A DNA stretch of 64,000 nucleotides from CANKHA01 sp035652315 (GCA_035652315.1 DASREA010000086.1:1-64000); one strand, 5' to 3'. Counted from the first letter of the stretch, positions 1 to 9,060 are shown. Numbers and translations: made by a program. Notes: a model not told the origin generated them from the sequence alone.

Positions 1-89
1 AGCTCGTCCGATGGCGGCTCCAGCCCGCGCCGTTTCAGGCCGCGGTCGAACTCGTCCCGGTGCTCGCGAACCCATTTGATGTCGTACAT
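1..89 (-). CDS. serS: Seryl-tRNA synthetase, N-terminal fragment
   Basis: Only the first 29 codons are in the window; the rest lies beyond base 1. The reverse strand from the ATG at 87-89 reads MYDIKWVREH and continues DEFDRGLKRRGLEP, which is the start of the coiled-coil tRNA-binding arm of bacterial SerRS. The enzyme charges tRNA-Ser in the cytoplasm. It follows tatC by 68 bases on the same strand, as is usual in Rhizobiales, and is probably the last gene of the tat/scp transcript. The identification rests on a short but characteristic stretch. Confidence 0.85.
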   Translation of the reverse strand, partial: MYDIKWVREHRDEFDRGLKRRGLEPPSDE

Positions 90-157
90 GGTGGGGCTTC
101 TTAGTCGGATTTTGTGGAATGGTATAGCGGCCCGCCTTCGCGGCGTCGGCAAGCGCC

Positions 158-958
158 CTACTCCGCCGGATTGGCCTGTTGCGAGCCCGCCGCCGGTCCG
201 GCATGCGTCTTCTTTTCCACGACGCGCACCGCCCAGATCGAGCCCTCGTAGAGCAGCAATAGCGGCAACGCGAGCGAAAGCTGGCTGATGACGTCCGGCG
301 GCGTCAGGATCGCCGCGATAATAAAGGCGCCGACAATGAAAAAGCGCCGCTTCGACTTGAGCTGCTCCGAGGTGATGATGCCGACGCGGCCGAGCAGCGT
401 GAGGATCACCGGCAGCTGAAAGGCCACGCCGAAGGCGAGCACCAGCGCCATCATCAGCGACAGATATTCGCCGACTTTCGGCATCAGCGCGATGGAGGCA
501 TCGCCGGCGCTGCCCGGTTGCTGCATGCTGAGCGAGAAGCGAACCAGCATCGGGAATACTAGGAAGTAGACGACCAGCGCGCCGAGGGTAAAGAAGACCG
601 GTGTGGCGACGAGGTAAGGCAGGAAGGCCTTGCGCTCGTGGCGGTAGAGTCCCGGCGCCACGAACATGTAGATCTGCGCCGCCACCACCGGGAAGGACAG
701 AAAAGCCGCGCCGAACATGGCGAGCTTGATATGGGTGACGAACAATTCAAGTAGCGCGGTGTAGATGAATTTCGAATTCTCCGCCCCGGCCACCCAGACA
801 TAGGGCCAAACCAGCACGTTATAGATTTCCTTCGAGAACACGAAGCAGAGCGCAAACATGGCGGCGAAGGCGATGAGCGCCTTGATCAGCCGCGAGCGCA
901 GCTCGATCAGGTGCTCCATCAGCGGCGCCTTGGTGGCCTCGATGTCCTCGTGACTCAT
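158..958 (-). CDS. tatC: Sec-independent protein translocase TatC
   Basis: 266 residues, normal for TatC. It is the receptor subunit of the twin-arginine translocon, which exports folded, often cofactor-bearing proteins across the inner membrane. The N-terminal signature MEHLIELR (residues 14-21) contains the conserved Glu that helps bind the twin-arginine motif. Six hydrophobic segments follow (about 24-42, 75-98, 112-134, 157-182, 205-220, 225-247). In the fourth the conserved motif reads AFQLPV, with Gln where E. coli has Glu170. The start codon overlaps the tatB stop by four bases (ATGA), which implies translational coupling. Confidence 0.97.
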   Translation of the reverse strand: MSHEDIEATKAPLMEHLIELRSRLIKALIAFAAMFALCFVFSKEIYNVLVWPYVWVAGAENSKFIYTALLELFVTHIKLAMFGAAFLSFPVVAAQIYMFVAPGLYRHERKAFLPYLVATPVFFTLGALVVYFLVFPMLVRFSLSMQQPGSAGDASIALMPKVGEYLSLMMALVLAFGVAFQLPVILTLLGRVGIITSEQLKSKRRFFIVGAFIIAAILTPPDVISQLSLALPLLLLYEGSIWAVRVVEKKTHAGPAAGSQQANPAE

Positions 959-1395
959 GGGCGCGCCCTCGCGCCCGAATTATTCGGCGCCAGCTCGGGC
1001 TCCGGCGCGACCAGTTCGGTGCTTGGACGCTCGGCGGGCAGGTTCTGGTCCACGGCGGCGCCGGTCGACGGCGCGGAAGGCTTCGCCGTCGCGGCAGCGG
1101 CGGGCTTATCGTATTGGGGCGGGCCGAGGCCGTCGTAATGCTCCTCGCGCAGCGGATCGTATTGCGCCAGCCCCTGCGCCGCATCGCCGAGCTGATCGAC
1201 CTCTTTCTTGAGGTCGCTCATTTCCGCTTCGCGCAGGGCTTCCTGAAACTGTCCTTGAAACTCGGCGGCCATGCGCCGGATTTTGCCCATCCACTGGCCG
1301 AGGGTGCGCAGCACGCCGGGCAGCTCCTTCGGCCCGATCGCGATAAGCGCGACGATGCCGATGAGGACCAACTCGCCCCAGCCAATGTCGAACAT
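955..1395 (-). CDS. tatB: Sec-independent protein translocase TatB
   Basis: 146 residues. Together with TatC it forms the Tat receptor complex in the inner membrane. The N-terminal membrane helix (residues 5-20) is followed by the hinge GPKELP (21-26) and an amphipathic helix, and then by a Pro/Ala-rich acidic tail typical of alphaproteobacterial TatB. The opening FDIGWGEL separates TatB from TatA. It lies 53 bases downstream of tatA and overlaps tatC by four bases. Confidence 0.95.
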   Translation of the reverse strand: MFDIGWGELVLIGIVALIAIGPKELPGVLRTLGQWMGKIRRMAAEFQGQFQEALREAEMSDLKKEVDQLGDAAQGLAQYDPLREEHYDGLGPPQYDKPAAAATAKPSAPSTGAAVDQNLPAERPSTELVAPEPELAPNNSGARARP

Positions 1396-1448
1396 GGAAA
1401 ATCAACTCCAGCAGCCACTCGCGGCGAACGGCGGCGGCAGCAGCAGTT

Positions 1449-1697
1449 TCAGACGCGGCTCTCGGACCGCTTGGTCTCGGCCGTCGGGCTGCCGGGCGCG
1501 GTCGAGGCGTGGTCGATGCTCTTCATGGGAGCATCCTTGGCCGCGTCCTCGGGCTTGTCTTCCCGCATGCCTTTTTTGAAGGCTTTTATGCCTTCGGCAA
1601 AATCCCCCATAAGGGAGGAAATCTTACCGCGCCCGCCAAACAGCAGCAGGATCACGACAGCTACAAGAATCCAGTGCCATGGACTTCCAAAACCCAT
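1449..1697 (-). CDS. tatA: Sec-independent protein translocase TatA
   Basis: 82 residues. TatA oligomerises to form the variable pore of the Tat system. It has a very short periplasmic N-terminus (MGFGSPWHW), one transmembrane helix (about 9-20), the hinge FGGRGK and an amphipathic helix GDFAEGIKAFKKGM. The tail is charged and unstructured. It is the first gene of tatABC and lies 138 bases downstream of scpB on the same strand; that gap carries a parS-like palindrome. Confidence 0.95.
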   Translation of the reverse strand: MGFGSPWHWILVAVVILLLFGGRGKISSLMGDFAEGIKAFKKGMREDKPEDAAKDAPMKSIDHASTAPGSPTAETKRSESRV

Positions 1698-1749
1698 CCG
1701 GAATCCTCCGCTATGGCGAGCCTCGTGGCCCCCTGGCCCGCCCGTTCGC

Positions 1750-1763
1750 GTTTCACGGGAAAC
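1750..1763. promoter_or_regulatory. parS-like palindrome next to scpAB
   Basis: The 14-mer GTTTCACGGGAAAC differs at one position (G for T at the ninth base) from the ParB-binding parS core GTTTCACGTGAAAC. It sits in the tatA-scpB intergenic gap. ParB bound at parS recruits SMC, whose partners ScpA and ScpB are encoded next to it. The match is direct. Binding is inference, since one central mismatch can weaken ParB recognition, and a simple inverted repeat is the alternative. Confidence 0.35.
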
Positions 1764-1835
1764 GTAGGCCTCTGCCGGGGCAAAAACAAGGATTTAAGCC
1801 GCGGTCTTGCAGCAGCTTAAGACCATATTGCCGCG

Positions 1836-2546
1836 TCAATCTTCGGTTTCCGTGGGACGCGGCGCCAAACCGAGATCCAGATCGCCCGGCTCAAGCGGTT
1901 CCTCGTCCTCGCGCAGGGCCGGATCGTCGGAGGGAACCGGCACCGCGAAACCGGCCGGCAGATGGCCGTCCAGCAGACCGGAGCCTTTGAGTTCCTCGAG
2001 CCCGGGCAGGTCGTCCAAAGAATCGAGGCCGAAGTGCAAGAGGAAGGCCTCGGTAGTGCCATAGGTCACCGGCCGTCCGGGCGCCTTGCGCCGACCGCGC
2101 GGGCGCACCCAGCCGGTCTCCAGCAGCACGTCGAGGGTGCCCTTGGCCGCCGAAATGCCGCGGATATCCTCGATCTCGGCGCGGGTGACCGGCTGATGAT
2201 AGGCGACGATCGCCAACGTCTCGATCGCCGCGCGCGACAATTTGCGCGAGACCACGGACTCCTTGGTCAATAGCCAGGACAGGTCGGTCGCGGTGCGGAA
2301 GCTCCACTTTCCCGCGACTCGCACCAGATTGACGCCGCGCGGCGCGTATTCCGCCTGCAGCCGCTGCAAAGCCTCGCGCACATCGACGCCCTGCGGCATG
2401 CGCGCGGCGAGCGCCTTTTCGTCCAGCGGCTCGGCCGCCGCAAACAGCAGCGCTTCCAGCAATCGCAGCTCTTCCGGCCGCGCCTCGCTCATCGGCTCCA
2501 TTTCATTCCCCGCAATCACCAGGCGCCTCTTGGCCACGTTTGTCAT
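1836..2546 (-). CDS. scpB: Segregation and condensation protein B
   Basis: 236 residues from the chosen start. ScpB is the winged-helix partner that dimerises and binds the kleisin ScpA in the SMC condensin complex, which compacts and segregates the chromosome. The core is readable from LRLLEALLFAAAEPLDEK through WSFRTA and ETLAIVAYHQPVTRAEIEDIRG to VTYGTTEAFLLHFGL, the classical ScpB blocks. The start at 2546 (MTNVAKRR) lies eight bases after GGGGAG; an ATG six bases upstream is also possible. The reading frame stays open further upstream into scpA, but that is a shadow. The acidic C-terminal tail after about residue 205 is lineage-specific. Confidence 0.95.
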   Translation of the reverse strand: MTNVAKRRLVIAGNEMEPMSEARPEELRLLEALLFAAAEPLDEKALAARMPQGVDVREALQRLQAEYAPRGVNLVRVAGKWSFRTATDLSWLLTKESVVSRKLSRAAIETLAIVAYHQPVTRAEIEDIRGISAAKGTLDVLLETGWVRPRGRRKAPGRPVTYGTTEAFLLHFGLDSLDDLPGLEELKGSGLLDGHLPAGFAVPVPSDDPALREDEEPLEPGDLDLGLAPRPTETED

Positions 2547-2577
2547 GCCCATGGCTCCCCTTTGTCCCATCATTTCG

Positions 2578-3429
2578 TCAGGCGCGTGGCCTGGGTTGGT
2601 TCTTGGCTGACTCCGCCGCGATTTCGTCGGCGCCAAGACGGCGCCGCATGTAGATCGGGGCGAAAGCTTCGTGTTGATGAATTTCCGCAAGGCCCTCGCG
2701 CACCAGTTCCAGCGATGCGGCGAAGCTCGAGGCCATCGCCGTTGGCCGCAGCGCCGGATCGACCAGGTAAGAGAGCAGGAATTCGTCGATCCGGCTCCAG
2801 TCCTGCGCCTGGCCGAGCAGCTTTTCGAGCGCCGCGCGCGCCTCCGCCAGGGACCATACCGCGCGCTGCGGCAGCCGCACATGACCCATCGCCTGCTTTT
2901 GCCGCTGCGTCGCATAGGCCGTGAGGAGATCGTAAAGCGTCGCGGTAAATTGCGGACGCCGGATTTCCGCGATCGGTTCCGGATCGCCGCGGCCGAAAAT
3001 ATCGCGGTCGAGCTGCGGCCGCTCCAGCAGCTTTTCCGCCACGCTGCGGAAGGCCTCAAGCCGGCGCAAACGCAGCGCCAAAGCGGTGGCCATGTCCTCG
3101 GCAGTCGGGCCACCGGGCGTTCCCGTCTCCGGCAGCAGCAGCCGTGACTTCAGATAGGCGAGCCACGCGGCCATCACGAGATAATCGGCCGCGAGTTCCA
3201 GCCGTAATTTGCGCGCCGCTTCGATGAAGGCGAGATACTGGTCGGCCAAGGCAAGAATGGAAATCTTCGCCAGGTCGACTTTTTGCTGACGCGCCAGCGC
3301 CAGCAGAAGGTCGAGCGGTCCTTCAAAGCCCTCTACGTCCACGACCAAAGCGGGCTCGTCCGCGGCACGATCCGCGCTCATGTCGAGGCCAAGGGGATTG
3401 TCGCTGCCGGTTTCGCCGATCATCGTCAT
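2578..3429 (-). CDS. scpA: Segregation and condensation protein A (kleisin)
   Basis: 283 residues. It is the kleisin subunit that bridges SMC heads and binds ScpB. The N-terminal block VEGFEGPLDLLLALARQQKVD and the following DQYLAFIEAA and AAWLAYLKSRLLLP are diagnostic of ScpA; the C-terminal winged helix ends near residue 265. The start ATG at 3429 overlaps the nagZ stop (ATGA). Open frame upstream of this lies antisense-like inside nagZ and has no ScpA similarity, so the shorter form was chosen. scpB follows after 31 bases. Confidence 0.95.
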   Translation of the reverse strand: MTMIGETGSDNPLGLDMSADRAADEPALVVDVEGFEGPLDLLLALARQQKVDLAKISILALADQYLAFIEAARKLRLELAADYLVMAAWLAYLKSRLLLPETGTPGGPTAEDMATALALRLRRLEAFRSVAEKLLERPQLDRDIFGRGDPEPIAEIRRPQFTATLYDLLTAYATQRQKQAMGHVRLPQRAVWSLAEARAALEKLLGQAQDWSRIDEFLLSYLVDPALRPTAMASSFAASLELVREGLAEIHQHEAFAPIYMRRRLGADEIAAESAKNQPRPRA

Positions 3430-4466
3430 ACGGCCATGCGCGATCCGACTGGCGCGACGCCGCTCATGAGTGCGGTGAACTCCGCCCATGCCGCGACGAT
3501 ATCGATCTCCTGCGGTGTGCCGCGTGCCGCCAGCGCCGCTTGTGCCCGCCGTGCCGCATCGCCGCCGAGCAAGGGGCTCTCCGCGGCGATTTCTTCCATG
3601 TCCTGAAGTCTGCCCTGGCAGTAGAGCGTCACGTCGCATCCGGCAGCGAGCGCCGCGCGCACGCGCTGACGCAGCGAACCCGACAAGGCGCCCATGGATA
3701 TGTCGTCGCTCATCAACAGTCCCTCGAAGCCGATCCAGCGCCGAATCACGTCACGGACAATCATCGCCGAAGTCGTGGCCGGTGACACGGGGTCGATCGC
3801 GGCAAACACAACATGCGCGGTCATTGCCATGGGCAACCCGGCGAGCGGCCGGAAAGCGGCAAAATCGGTGGCCTCGAGCGTGGCTCGGTCGGCGGTGACC
3901 ACCGGCAGCGATTTGTGGCTATCGAGCGTCGCCCGGCCATGGCCGGGAATATGCTTCAGCACCGGCAATACGGCCCCATCGGCCAGCCCCTGGGCCGCCG
4001 CCGCGGCAAGGGCAGAAACCTTGGCCGGCGTATCGCCATAAGCGCGATCACCGATGACCGCATCGGCGCCGGCGACCGGGACGTCGGCCACGGGTAGGCA
4101 ATCCACCGTGATACCGATCCCGCGTAGATCCTCCGCCATCAGCCGCGCTCCCAGGCGCGCCGCGCGGAGGCCCTCTTCCGGCTCGCGATCATACACGCGG
4201 CCATAGGCAGCTCCTGGCGGATAAGCCGGCCAATGCGGCGCGCCCAGCCGCTGCACCCGCCCGCCTTCCTGGTCGATGAGCACCGGGGCATCGCTTCGGC
4301 CTACGGTCTCGCGGAAACTCTCAACCAATGCAAGAATTTGGGCGGGGCTTTCGATATTCCTCTTGAAGAGAATAAGGCCCCAAGGCGCCATCTCGCGCAG
4401 TGCCGAGCGCTCATCGGCGGCAAGCGTCGGACCGGCCAGACTGGTGATGAAAGCGCGCGATTGCAT
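3426..4466 (-). CDS. nagZ: Beta-N-acetylhexosaminidase (glycoside hydrolase 3)
   Basis: 346 residues, full length. NagZ removes N-acetylglucosamine from anhydro-muropeptides in the cytoplasm during peptidoglycan recycling, and so feeds the pathway that induces AmpC beta-lactamases in some species. The signature KHIPGHG (residues 171-177) with the flexible-loop His (about 184, in DSHKSLP) and the nucleophile region LLMSDDISMGAL (about 251-262) are present. The early motif LFKRNI and the substrate-binding DQEGGRVQRL also fit. It sits between a SPOR-domain gene and scpA, a conserved alphaproteobacterial order, and overlaps scpA by four bases. Confidence 0.96.
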   Translation of the reverse strand: MQSRAFITSLAGPTLAADERSALREMAPWGLILFKRNIESPAQILALVESFRETVGRSDAPVLIDQEGGRVQRLGAPHWPAYPPGAAYGRVYDREPEEGLRAARLGARLMAEDLRGIGITVDCLPVADVPVAGADAVIGDRAYGDTPAKVSALAAAAAQGLADGAVLPVLKHIPGHGRATLDSHKSLPVVTADRATLEATDFAAFRPLAGLPMAMTAHVVFAAIDPVSPATTSAMIVRDVIRRWIGFEGLLMSDDISMGALSGSLRQRVRAALAAGCDVTLYCQGRLQDMEEIAAESPLLGGDAARRAQAALAARGTPQEIDIVAAWAEFTALMSGVAPVGSRMAV

Positions 4467-4513
4467 CGGCGGGCATTAGCCCGCTGCCATGGCGAGGGTC
4501 AACGGCGGCAGGG

Positions 4514-5932
4514 CTAATTTCTTTGGACGACACACTGGCCGCCGGCGGCCTTCAGATTGCGGCAAACTTCCGTCGCCTGATCGAGCGAGGCAAAGGGTCC
4601 GACCATGGCGCGGTAGTAGATGCCTTTGCTGCCGAGATCGGCCCGGCGGATGATCGGCTGCTGGCCGCCGAGCACGCTAGGATACTTGGCCTGCAGGCTG
4701 CGAAAAGACGACTGCGCTTCAGCCTCGCTGCGCTGAGATGAAATCTGCACAGCGTAGGTGCCCGCGGCCGCGACCGGGTTGACCGATGCGAGCTGCGTAG
4801 GCGCTCCTGGCTGCGCGCTGGCCGCCGGAGACGCTGCGGGTCGCGCCGACGCGGCCGGCGCTTGATCAATGCTTTGCGGGACGAGCGAAAGCGGCGCGTT
4901 GCGCGGCTGCGGCGCTGCGGCCGGCTCTACCGCCGCCGCGGGAGCGAGCGATCGCGGGGCCGCGACAGGCGCAGGCGCGGGTGGCCGATCGGGTGCTGGC
5001 TGCGGCGTCATGTTGGCCGGGGTTGATACGCTTGCCGACAAGGGCTGATCGGGCCTGATCGCGACGGTGCGCACTTTCTTCGGTTCCGCGATGTCGGGAC
5101 CGGCGGGCATAGCCGCGAGCGGCGGCGATGCGGGTCCGGCGCCATCGGGAGAATTAGCCATGCCGGGAAGCGATGGACCGGAATTGGCGGCCTGCGCATT
5201 AGGCACGCTCATCGGCTGTTCTTCACGGGAGACGATTTTCTCGCCCTGGCTGGAATCGCCGACGCGGTCGTAGATCAGCTTATTGGAAGCCTCTTTCTTC
5301 GAGGGTGGCACAACTTTGCTCGGGCTGGAGTCGGCCTTGATCACGGGCGGCGTCCCGGCATCGCGGGTGCCGAACAGCGCCCGATAACCGAACGCAGCGC
5401 CGGCGCCGACAATGGCCAGGGCGGCGACAAGCGCGATGGTTTTCATGCCACGCCGCGGGCGCGGCTCCATGTAATCGTCTTCGTAATGTTCCTCACCCTG
5501 CGGCATCGCCGAAGGATCGGGATAATAAGGCTGCTGCGGATGGCCCGCATTCTGCGGCGCGCTGCCAAAAATCGCGGGATCATAAGCGGGCTCGAATCCC
5601 GCTTCCGGCTCCAAGGACGATTGATCGAAAGGCGCCGGCCCGAGATGCCGCGCTGCGATCGAGGGTTGATGCCGATCATACGAGGCGGCGGGAGGTACTG
5701 GACGAACCGGCGTATCAAATTCGCTCGCCCGCGGCATACGCGGAACTGCAGCATGCCCCCCGGCTTTGCGATTCAAATCGGCGAAGGGATCAGTCTGCCC
5801 GATGAGGCGGGCGAGTTCCGCAAGCGGGTCGTTCGCTCCCTGCCGGCCGCCGCCAGTCGAAGCCGCCGTGCCACGATCCGGCGCGCGCGGATCGCGTGGC
5901 CGGTAGGAGCGAAAGTTGCTGTCGTCCGCCAT
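4514..5932 (-). CDS. SPOR-domain cell-envelope protein
   Basis: 472 residues. The cytoplasmic N-terminal part carries a short conserved block DPLAELARLIGQTDPF (about 35-50). A single transmembrane segment follows at about 163-181 (KTIALVAALAIVGAGAAFGY). A long Pro/Ala-rich linker leads to a C-terminal SPOR domain (about 395-472, from GTYAVQISSQ to CVVQRN) that binds denuded glycan strands at the division septum. This is the layout of alphaproteobacterial SPOR proteins encoded between argS and nagZ. The start MADDSNF was chosen because upstream codons show no coding character. The exact role in division is inferred from the domain. Confidence 0.9.
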   Translation of the reverse strand: MADDSNFRSYRPRDPRAPDRGTAASTGGGRQGANDPLAELARLIGQTDPFADLNRKAGGHAAVPRMPRASEFDTPVRPVPPAASYDRHQPSIAARHLGPAPFDQSSLEPEAGFEPAYDPAIFGSAPQNAGHPQQPYYPDPSAMPQGEEHYEDDYMEPRPRRGMKTIALVAALAIVGAGAAFGYRALFGTRDAGTPPVIKADSSPSKVVPPSKKEASNKLIYDRVGDSSQGEKIVSREEQPMSVPNAQAANSGPSLPGMANSPDGAGPASPPLAAMPAGPDIAEPKKVRTVAIRPDQPLSASVSTPANMTPQPAPDRPPAPAPVAAPRSLAPAAAVEPAAAPQPRNAPLSLVPQSIDQAPAASARPAASPAASAQPGAPTQLASVNPVAAAGTYAVQISSQRSEAEAQSSFRSLQAKYPSVLGGQQPIIRRADLGSKGIYYRAMVGPFASLDQATEVCRNLKAAGGQCVVQRN

Positions 5933-5990
5933 GCTAAATCCCGCACCTGAGGTTGGACATGGACGCTTGAGCCCCGCGGTAGAGTTCCCC

Positions 5991-7772
5991 TCACCGCATT
6001 TCTTGCGGTGCCTCGACTCCCAGCAGGGCGAGGCCCGAAGCAAGAACCGTAACAATGGCTTGCACCAGCGCAAGACGCGCCAAGGTCATATGTGGATCAT
6101 TGCGGATAATGAAGCGTAAATGTGGCGCATCGTTACCGCGCGTCCAGAATGTATGGAATTCACTCGCCAGATCATAGAGATAGAAGGCGATCCGGTGTGG
6201 CTCATGCGCCAGCGCGGCAGCCTCGATCAAACGCGGATAGAGCGAAATTCGCCGGATCAACGCGAGTTCGGCGGCATCCTCCAGCCGCTCCAGCGGCGCT
6301 TGCAGCAACACCGCCGCGCGGCCACGGTCCGTCGCCGGCAGGTCGGTGATCACCTCCAGCGCGTTGCGAAAGATCGATTGGCCCCGAGCATGCGCGTATT
6401 GAACGTAAAAAACGGGATTGTCGCGCGACTGTTCGATGACCTTGGCGAGATCAAAATCGAGCGTCGCATCGTTCTTGCGGTAGAGCATGTCGAAGCGCAC
6501 GGCGTCGCGTCCGACTTCGTCGACGACATCGCGGAGCGTGACGAATTCCCCTGCCCGCTTCGACATCTTCACCGGTTCACCGGCGCGCGTCAGCCTGACG
6601 AGCTGGACGATCTTGACGTCGAGCACGGCCTTGCCGCCGCCGACCGCCTTCACCGCGGCCTGCATGCGCTTGACATAGCCGCCGTGGTCGGCGCCCCAGA
6701 CGTCGATCATGGTATGGAAACCACGATCGAATTTGTCTTTATGATAGGCGATGTCCGAGGCGAAATAGGTGTAGCTGCCGTCCGACTTCTTGAGCGGGCG
6801 GTCCACGTCATCGCCGAAGGCCGTGGCGCGAAAAAGCGTTTGCTCGCGGTCTTCCCAGTCTTCGAGATTGCCGCCTTTCGGCGGCGGCAGCCGCCCCTCG
6901 TAGACATGGCCTTCGCGGCGCAGCCATTCGATGGTGGCGCCGACCTTGTCCCCATTCTCGAGCAGTGAGCGTTCGGAGAAGAAAACGTCCTGCCGCACGT
7001 TGAGCGCCGCGAGATCCTCGCGAATATTGGTCATCATCATCGCGATGGCCTTGGCGCGAACGAGCGGGAGCCATCGGTCTTCCGCCATCTCTTTCAAGGA
7101 TGACCCGTGCTCGGCCGCGAGCGCCTGGCCCACCGGCTTCAGATAATCGCCGGGATAAAGACCCTCGGGGATAGCGCCGATATTTTCGCCGAGCGCTTCG
7201 CGATACCGCAGAAAGGCCGAGCGCGCGAGCACGTCGACCTGCGCGCCGGCGTCGTTGATGTAATATTCGCGGGTGACCTTGAACCCGGCGAAAGCGAGAA
7301 GATTGGCGAGCGCGTCGCCAAACACCGCGCCGCGGCAATGGCCGACATGCATGGGCCCGGTGGGGTTGGCGGAGACATATTCCACATTGACCGCCTCGCC
7401 GTGACCGATGTCGCTACGGGCATAATCCTGTCCCGCGCGCAGCACGCCTCGCAACTCCTCGGTCCAGGCACTCCCGCGCAGCGTCAGATTGATAAAGCCC
7501 GGGCCCGCAACCTCGACACGGGCGATCATGCGGTCGCCCAAGAGCTTGCCGGCGATCGCTTCGGCGAGTTCGCGCGGCTTCATTCCCGCATCCTTGGCCA
7601 GCACCATGGCGGCATTGGTGGCCATGTCGCCATGCGCCGCTTCGCGCGGCGGTTCGACCACGATGCGCGAAAGATCGATCCCCGCCGGCAATTGGCCGGC
7701 CTTGATCAAGGCTTCGGTCGCCGCATGGACCCTTTCGAGCACGCGGGCGAAAATATTGATAGCGGCCATCAA
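5991..7772 (-). CDS. argS: Arginyl-tRNA synthetase
   Basis: 593 residues, full length class I enzyme that charges tRNA-Arg. The HIGH signature reads HVGH (142-145, in NPTGPMHVGH), and the KMSKS-like loop reads KMSKR (402-406). The C-terminal DALR anticodon-binding domain ends with the typical ...VTVLASGLALLGVEAPQEM. Two adjacent ATG codons open the gene. It lies 82 bases downstream of dgt and 58 bases upstream of the SPOR gene, all on the minus strand. Confidence 0.98.
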   Translation of the reverse strand: MMAAINIFARVLERVHAATEALIKAGQLPAGIDLSRIVVEPPREAAHGDMATNAAMVLAKDAGMKPRELAEAIAGKLLGDRMIARVEVAGPGFINLTLRGSAWTEELRGVLRAGQDYARSDIGHGEAVNVEYVSANPTGPMHVGHCRGAVFGDALANLLAFAGFKVTREYYINDAGAQVDVLARSAFLRYREALGENIGAIPEGLYPGDYLKPVGQALAAEHGSSLKEMAEDRWLPLVRAKAIAMMMTNIREDLAALNVRQDVFFSERSLLENGDKVGATIEWLRREGHVYEGRLPPPKGGNLEDWEDREQTLFRATAFGDDVDRPLKKSDGSYTYFASDIAYHKDKFDRGFHTMIDVWGADHGGYVKRMQAAVKAVGGGKAVLDVKIVQLVRLTRAGEPVKMSKRAGEFVTLRDVVDEVGRDAVRFDMLYRKNDATLDFDLAKVIEQSRDNPVFYVQYAHARGQSIFRNALEVITDLPATDRGRAAVLLQAPLERLEDAAELALIRRISLYPRLIEAAALAHEPHRIAFYLYDLASEFHTFWTRGNDAPHLRFIIRNDPHMTLARLALVQAIVTVLASGLALLGVEAPQEMR

Positions 7773-7854
7773 TGAGTTGCGGTGTCGTGAAATTCGTGCG
7801 CTCCGCGCGGGTAACGCAATTCCGGCGGCAAGTCAAAGCGAGCGGATGACGGTG

Positions 7855-9060
7855 CTAGCGCAGCGCCGGGGTGTTCGCGAAAAGCCGCGCGTGCTCGGTC
7901 AGCGCGTAGCGGTCGGTCATGCCGGCGATGAAATCGGCGATCTTGCGCGGGGACACGCCGCCGGCGTCCCCGGCGCCGGCCGCCCAATCCGCCGGCAAGT
8001 CCTTGGGGTTCTGCCGGTAGCGCCCGAACAGATCGCGCACCACCGCTTCCGCCTCGCTCATAATGCGGCCGATCCTCGGGTGACGATACATGCGCGGATA
8101 GAGAAAATCCTTGATCGTTAGGTCGGCGCGCGCCAAGGGCGGCGAGAACCCGGCCAACGGCTCGCCGGCGCGCCGCACATCGTCGACTGAACGCGGCGCT
8201 GCCCGCTGCATGCGCCGCCTCGATTCCACGATTACGTCCTCGATCATTTGTCCGATCAGGCGGCGTACCAGCTCGTGGACGAGACGTTCCCTATCAAGCT
8301 GCGGATGGCTAGCGCGAATGGCGCCCAGCGTCGCGGCCAAGATGGGCACCGCGGAGAGATCGTCCAGCGTAAAGAAATCGGCGCGCAAGCCGTCGTCGAT
8401 ATCGTGGGCGTCGTAGGCGATATCGTCGGCGATGGCGGCGAGCTGTGCCTCCGCGCTCGGATAGCTCCACAGATCGAGATCCTGCACGGCATTGTAGAGG
8501 CGGATCCCCTCGGGCAATCCGGCGTCCTTATACCGGCCGATCGGTTTGCCGTCGCGGTCGGTCAGCGGACCATTATGCTTGGCGATACCCTCAAGCGTCT
8601 CCCAGGTGAGATTGAGGCCGTCGAAATCGGGATAGCGGCGCTCGAGCTCGGTCACCACCCGCAAGGTCTGCGCGTTGTGGTCGAAGCCGCCGAGCCCGTC
8701 CATGCAGGCGGCGAGCGCCCGCTCTCCGGCGTGGCCGAAAGGCGGATGCCCGAGATCGTGCGCGAGGGCCAGAGTCTCGCTCAGATCCTCGTCGAGATCG
8801 AGCGCCCGCGCCAGCGCCCGGGCGATCTGCGCCACTTCCAGGCTGTGGGTGAGCCGTGTGCGATAGTGGTCGCCTTCGTGAAAGACGAAGACCTGGGTCT
8901 TGTATTTGAGGCGGCGGAAAGCCGTGGCGTGGATGATGCGGTCGCAGTCGCGGCGGAAATCGTTCCGCGTCGGGCTCGGCGGTTCGGCATGCAGGCGGCC
9001 GCGGGATTTTCCCGGGTCGGCGGCATAGAGGGCCCGCGCGTAAGCGGCTTCGGTCGCCAT
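7855..9060 (-). CDS. dgt: Deoxyguanosinetriphosphate triphosphohydrolase-like protein
   Basis: 401 residues, the usual length for the short-type dGTPase-like family. The HD-domain metal ligands are visible as RTRLTHS (His about 72), then AHDLGHPPFGH (about 100-110), and a later Asp in ADDIAYDAHDID. Family members hydrolyse dNTPs to the nucleoside and triphosphate and affect dNTP pools. It is divergent from the gene at 9174, with 113 bases between them. In many alphaproteobacteria dgt faces erpA directly, so the intervening gene here looks like an insertion. Confidence 0.93.
   Translation of the reverse strand: MATEAAYARALYAADPGKSRGRLHAEPPSPTRNDFRRDCDRIIHATAFRRLKYKTQVFVFHEGDHYRTRLTHSLEVAQIARALARALDLDEDLSETLALAHDLGHPPFGHAGERALAACMDGLGGFDHNAQTLRVVTELERRYPDFDGLNLTWETLEGIAKHNGPLTDRDGKPIGRYKDAGLPEGIRLYNAVQDLDLWSYPSAEAQLAAIADDIAYDAHDIDDGLRADFFTLDDLSAVPILAATLGAIRASHPQLDRERLVHELVRRLIGQMIEDVIVESRRRMQRAAPRSVDDVRRAGEPLAGFSPPLARADLTIKDFLYPRMYRHPRIGRIMSEAEAVVRDLFGRYRQNPKDLPADWAAGAGDAGGVSPRKIADFIAGMTDRYALTEHARLFANTPALR

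Noticed and set aside
1836..3113. Long single frame reading through scpA into scpB as a fusion protein
   Set aside because: The scpA sequence lies in a different frame, and scpB has its own start with a GGGGAG site at 2546-2560.
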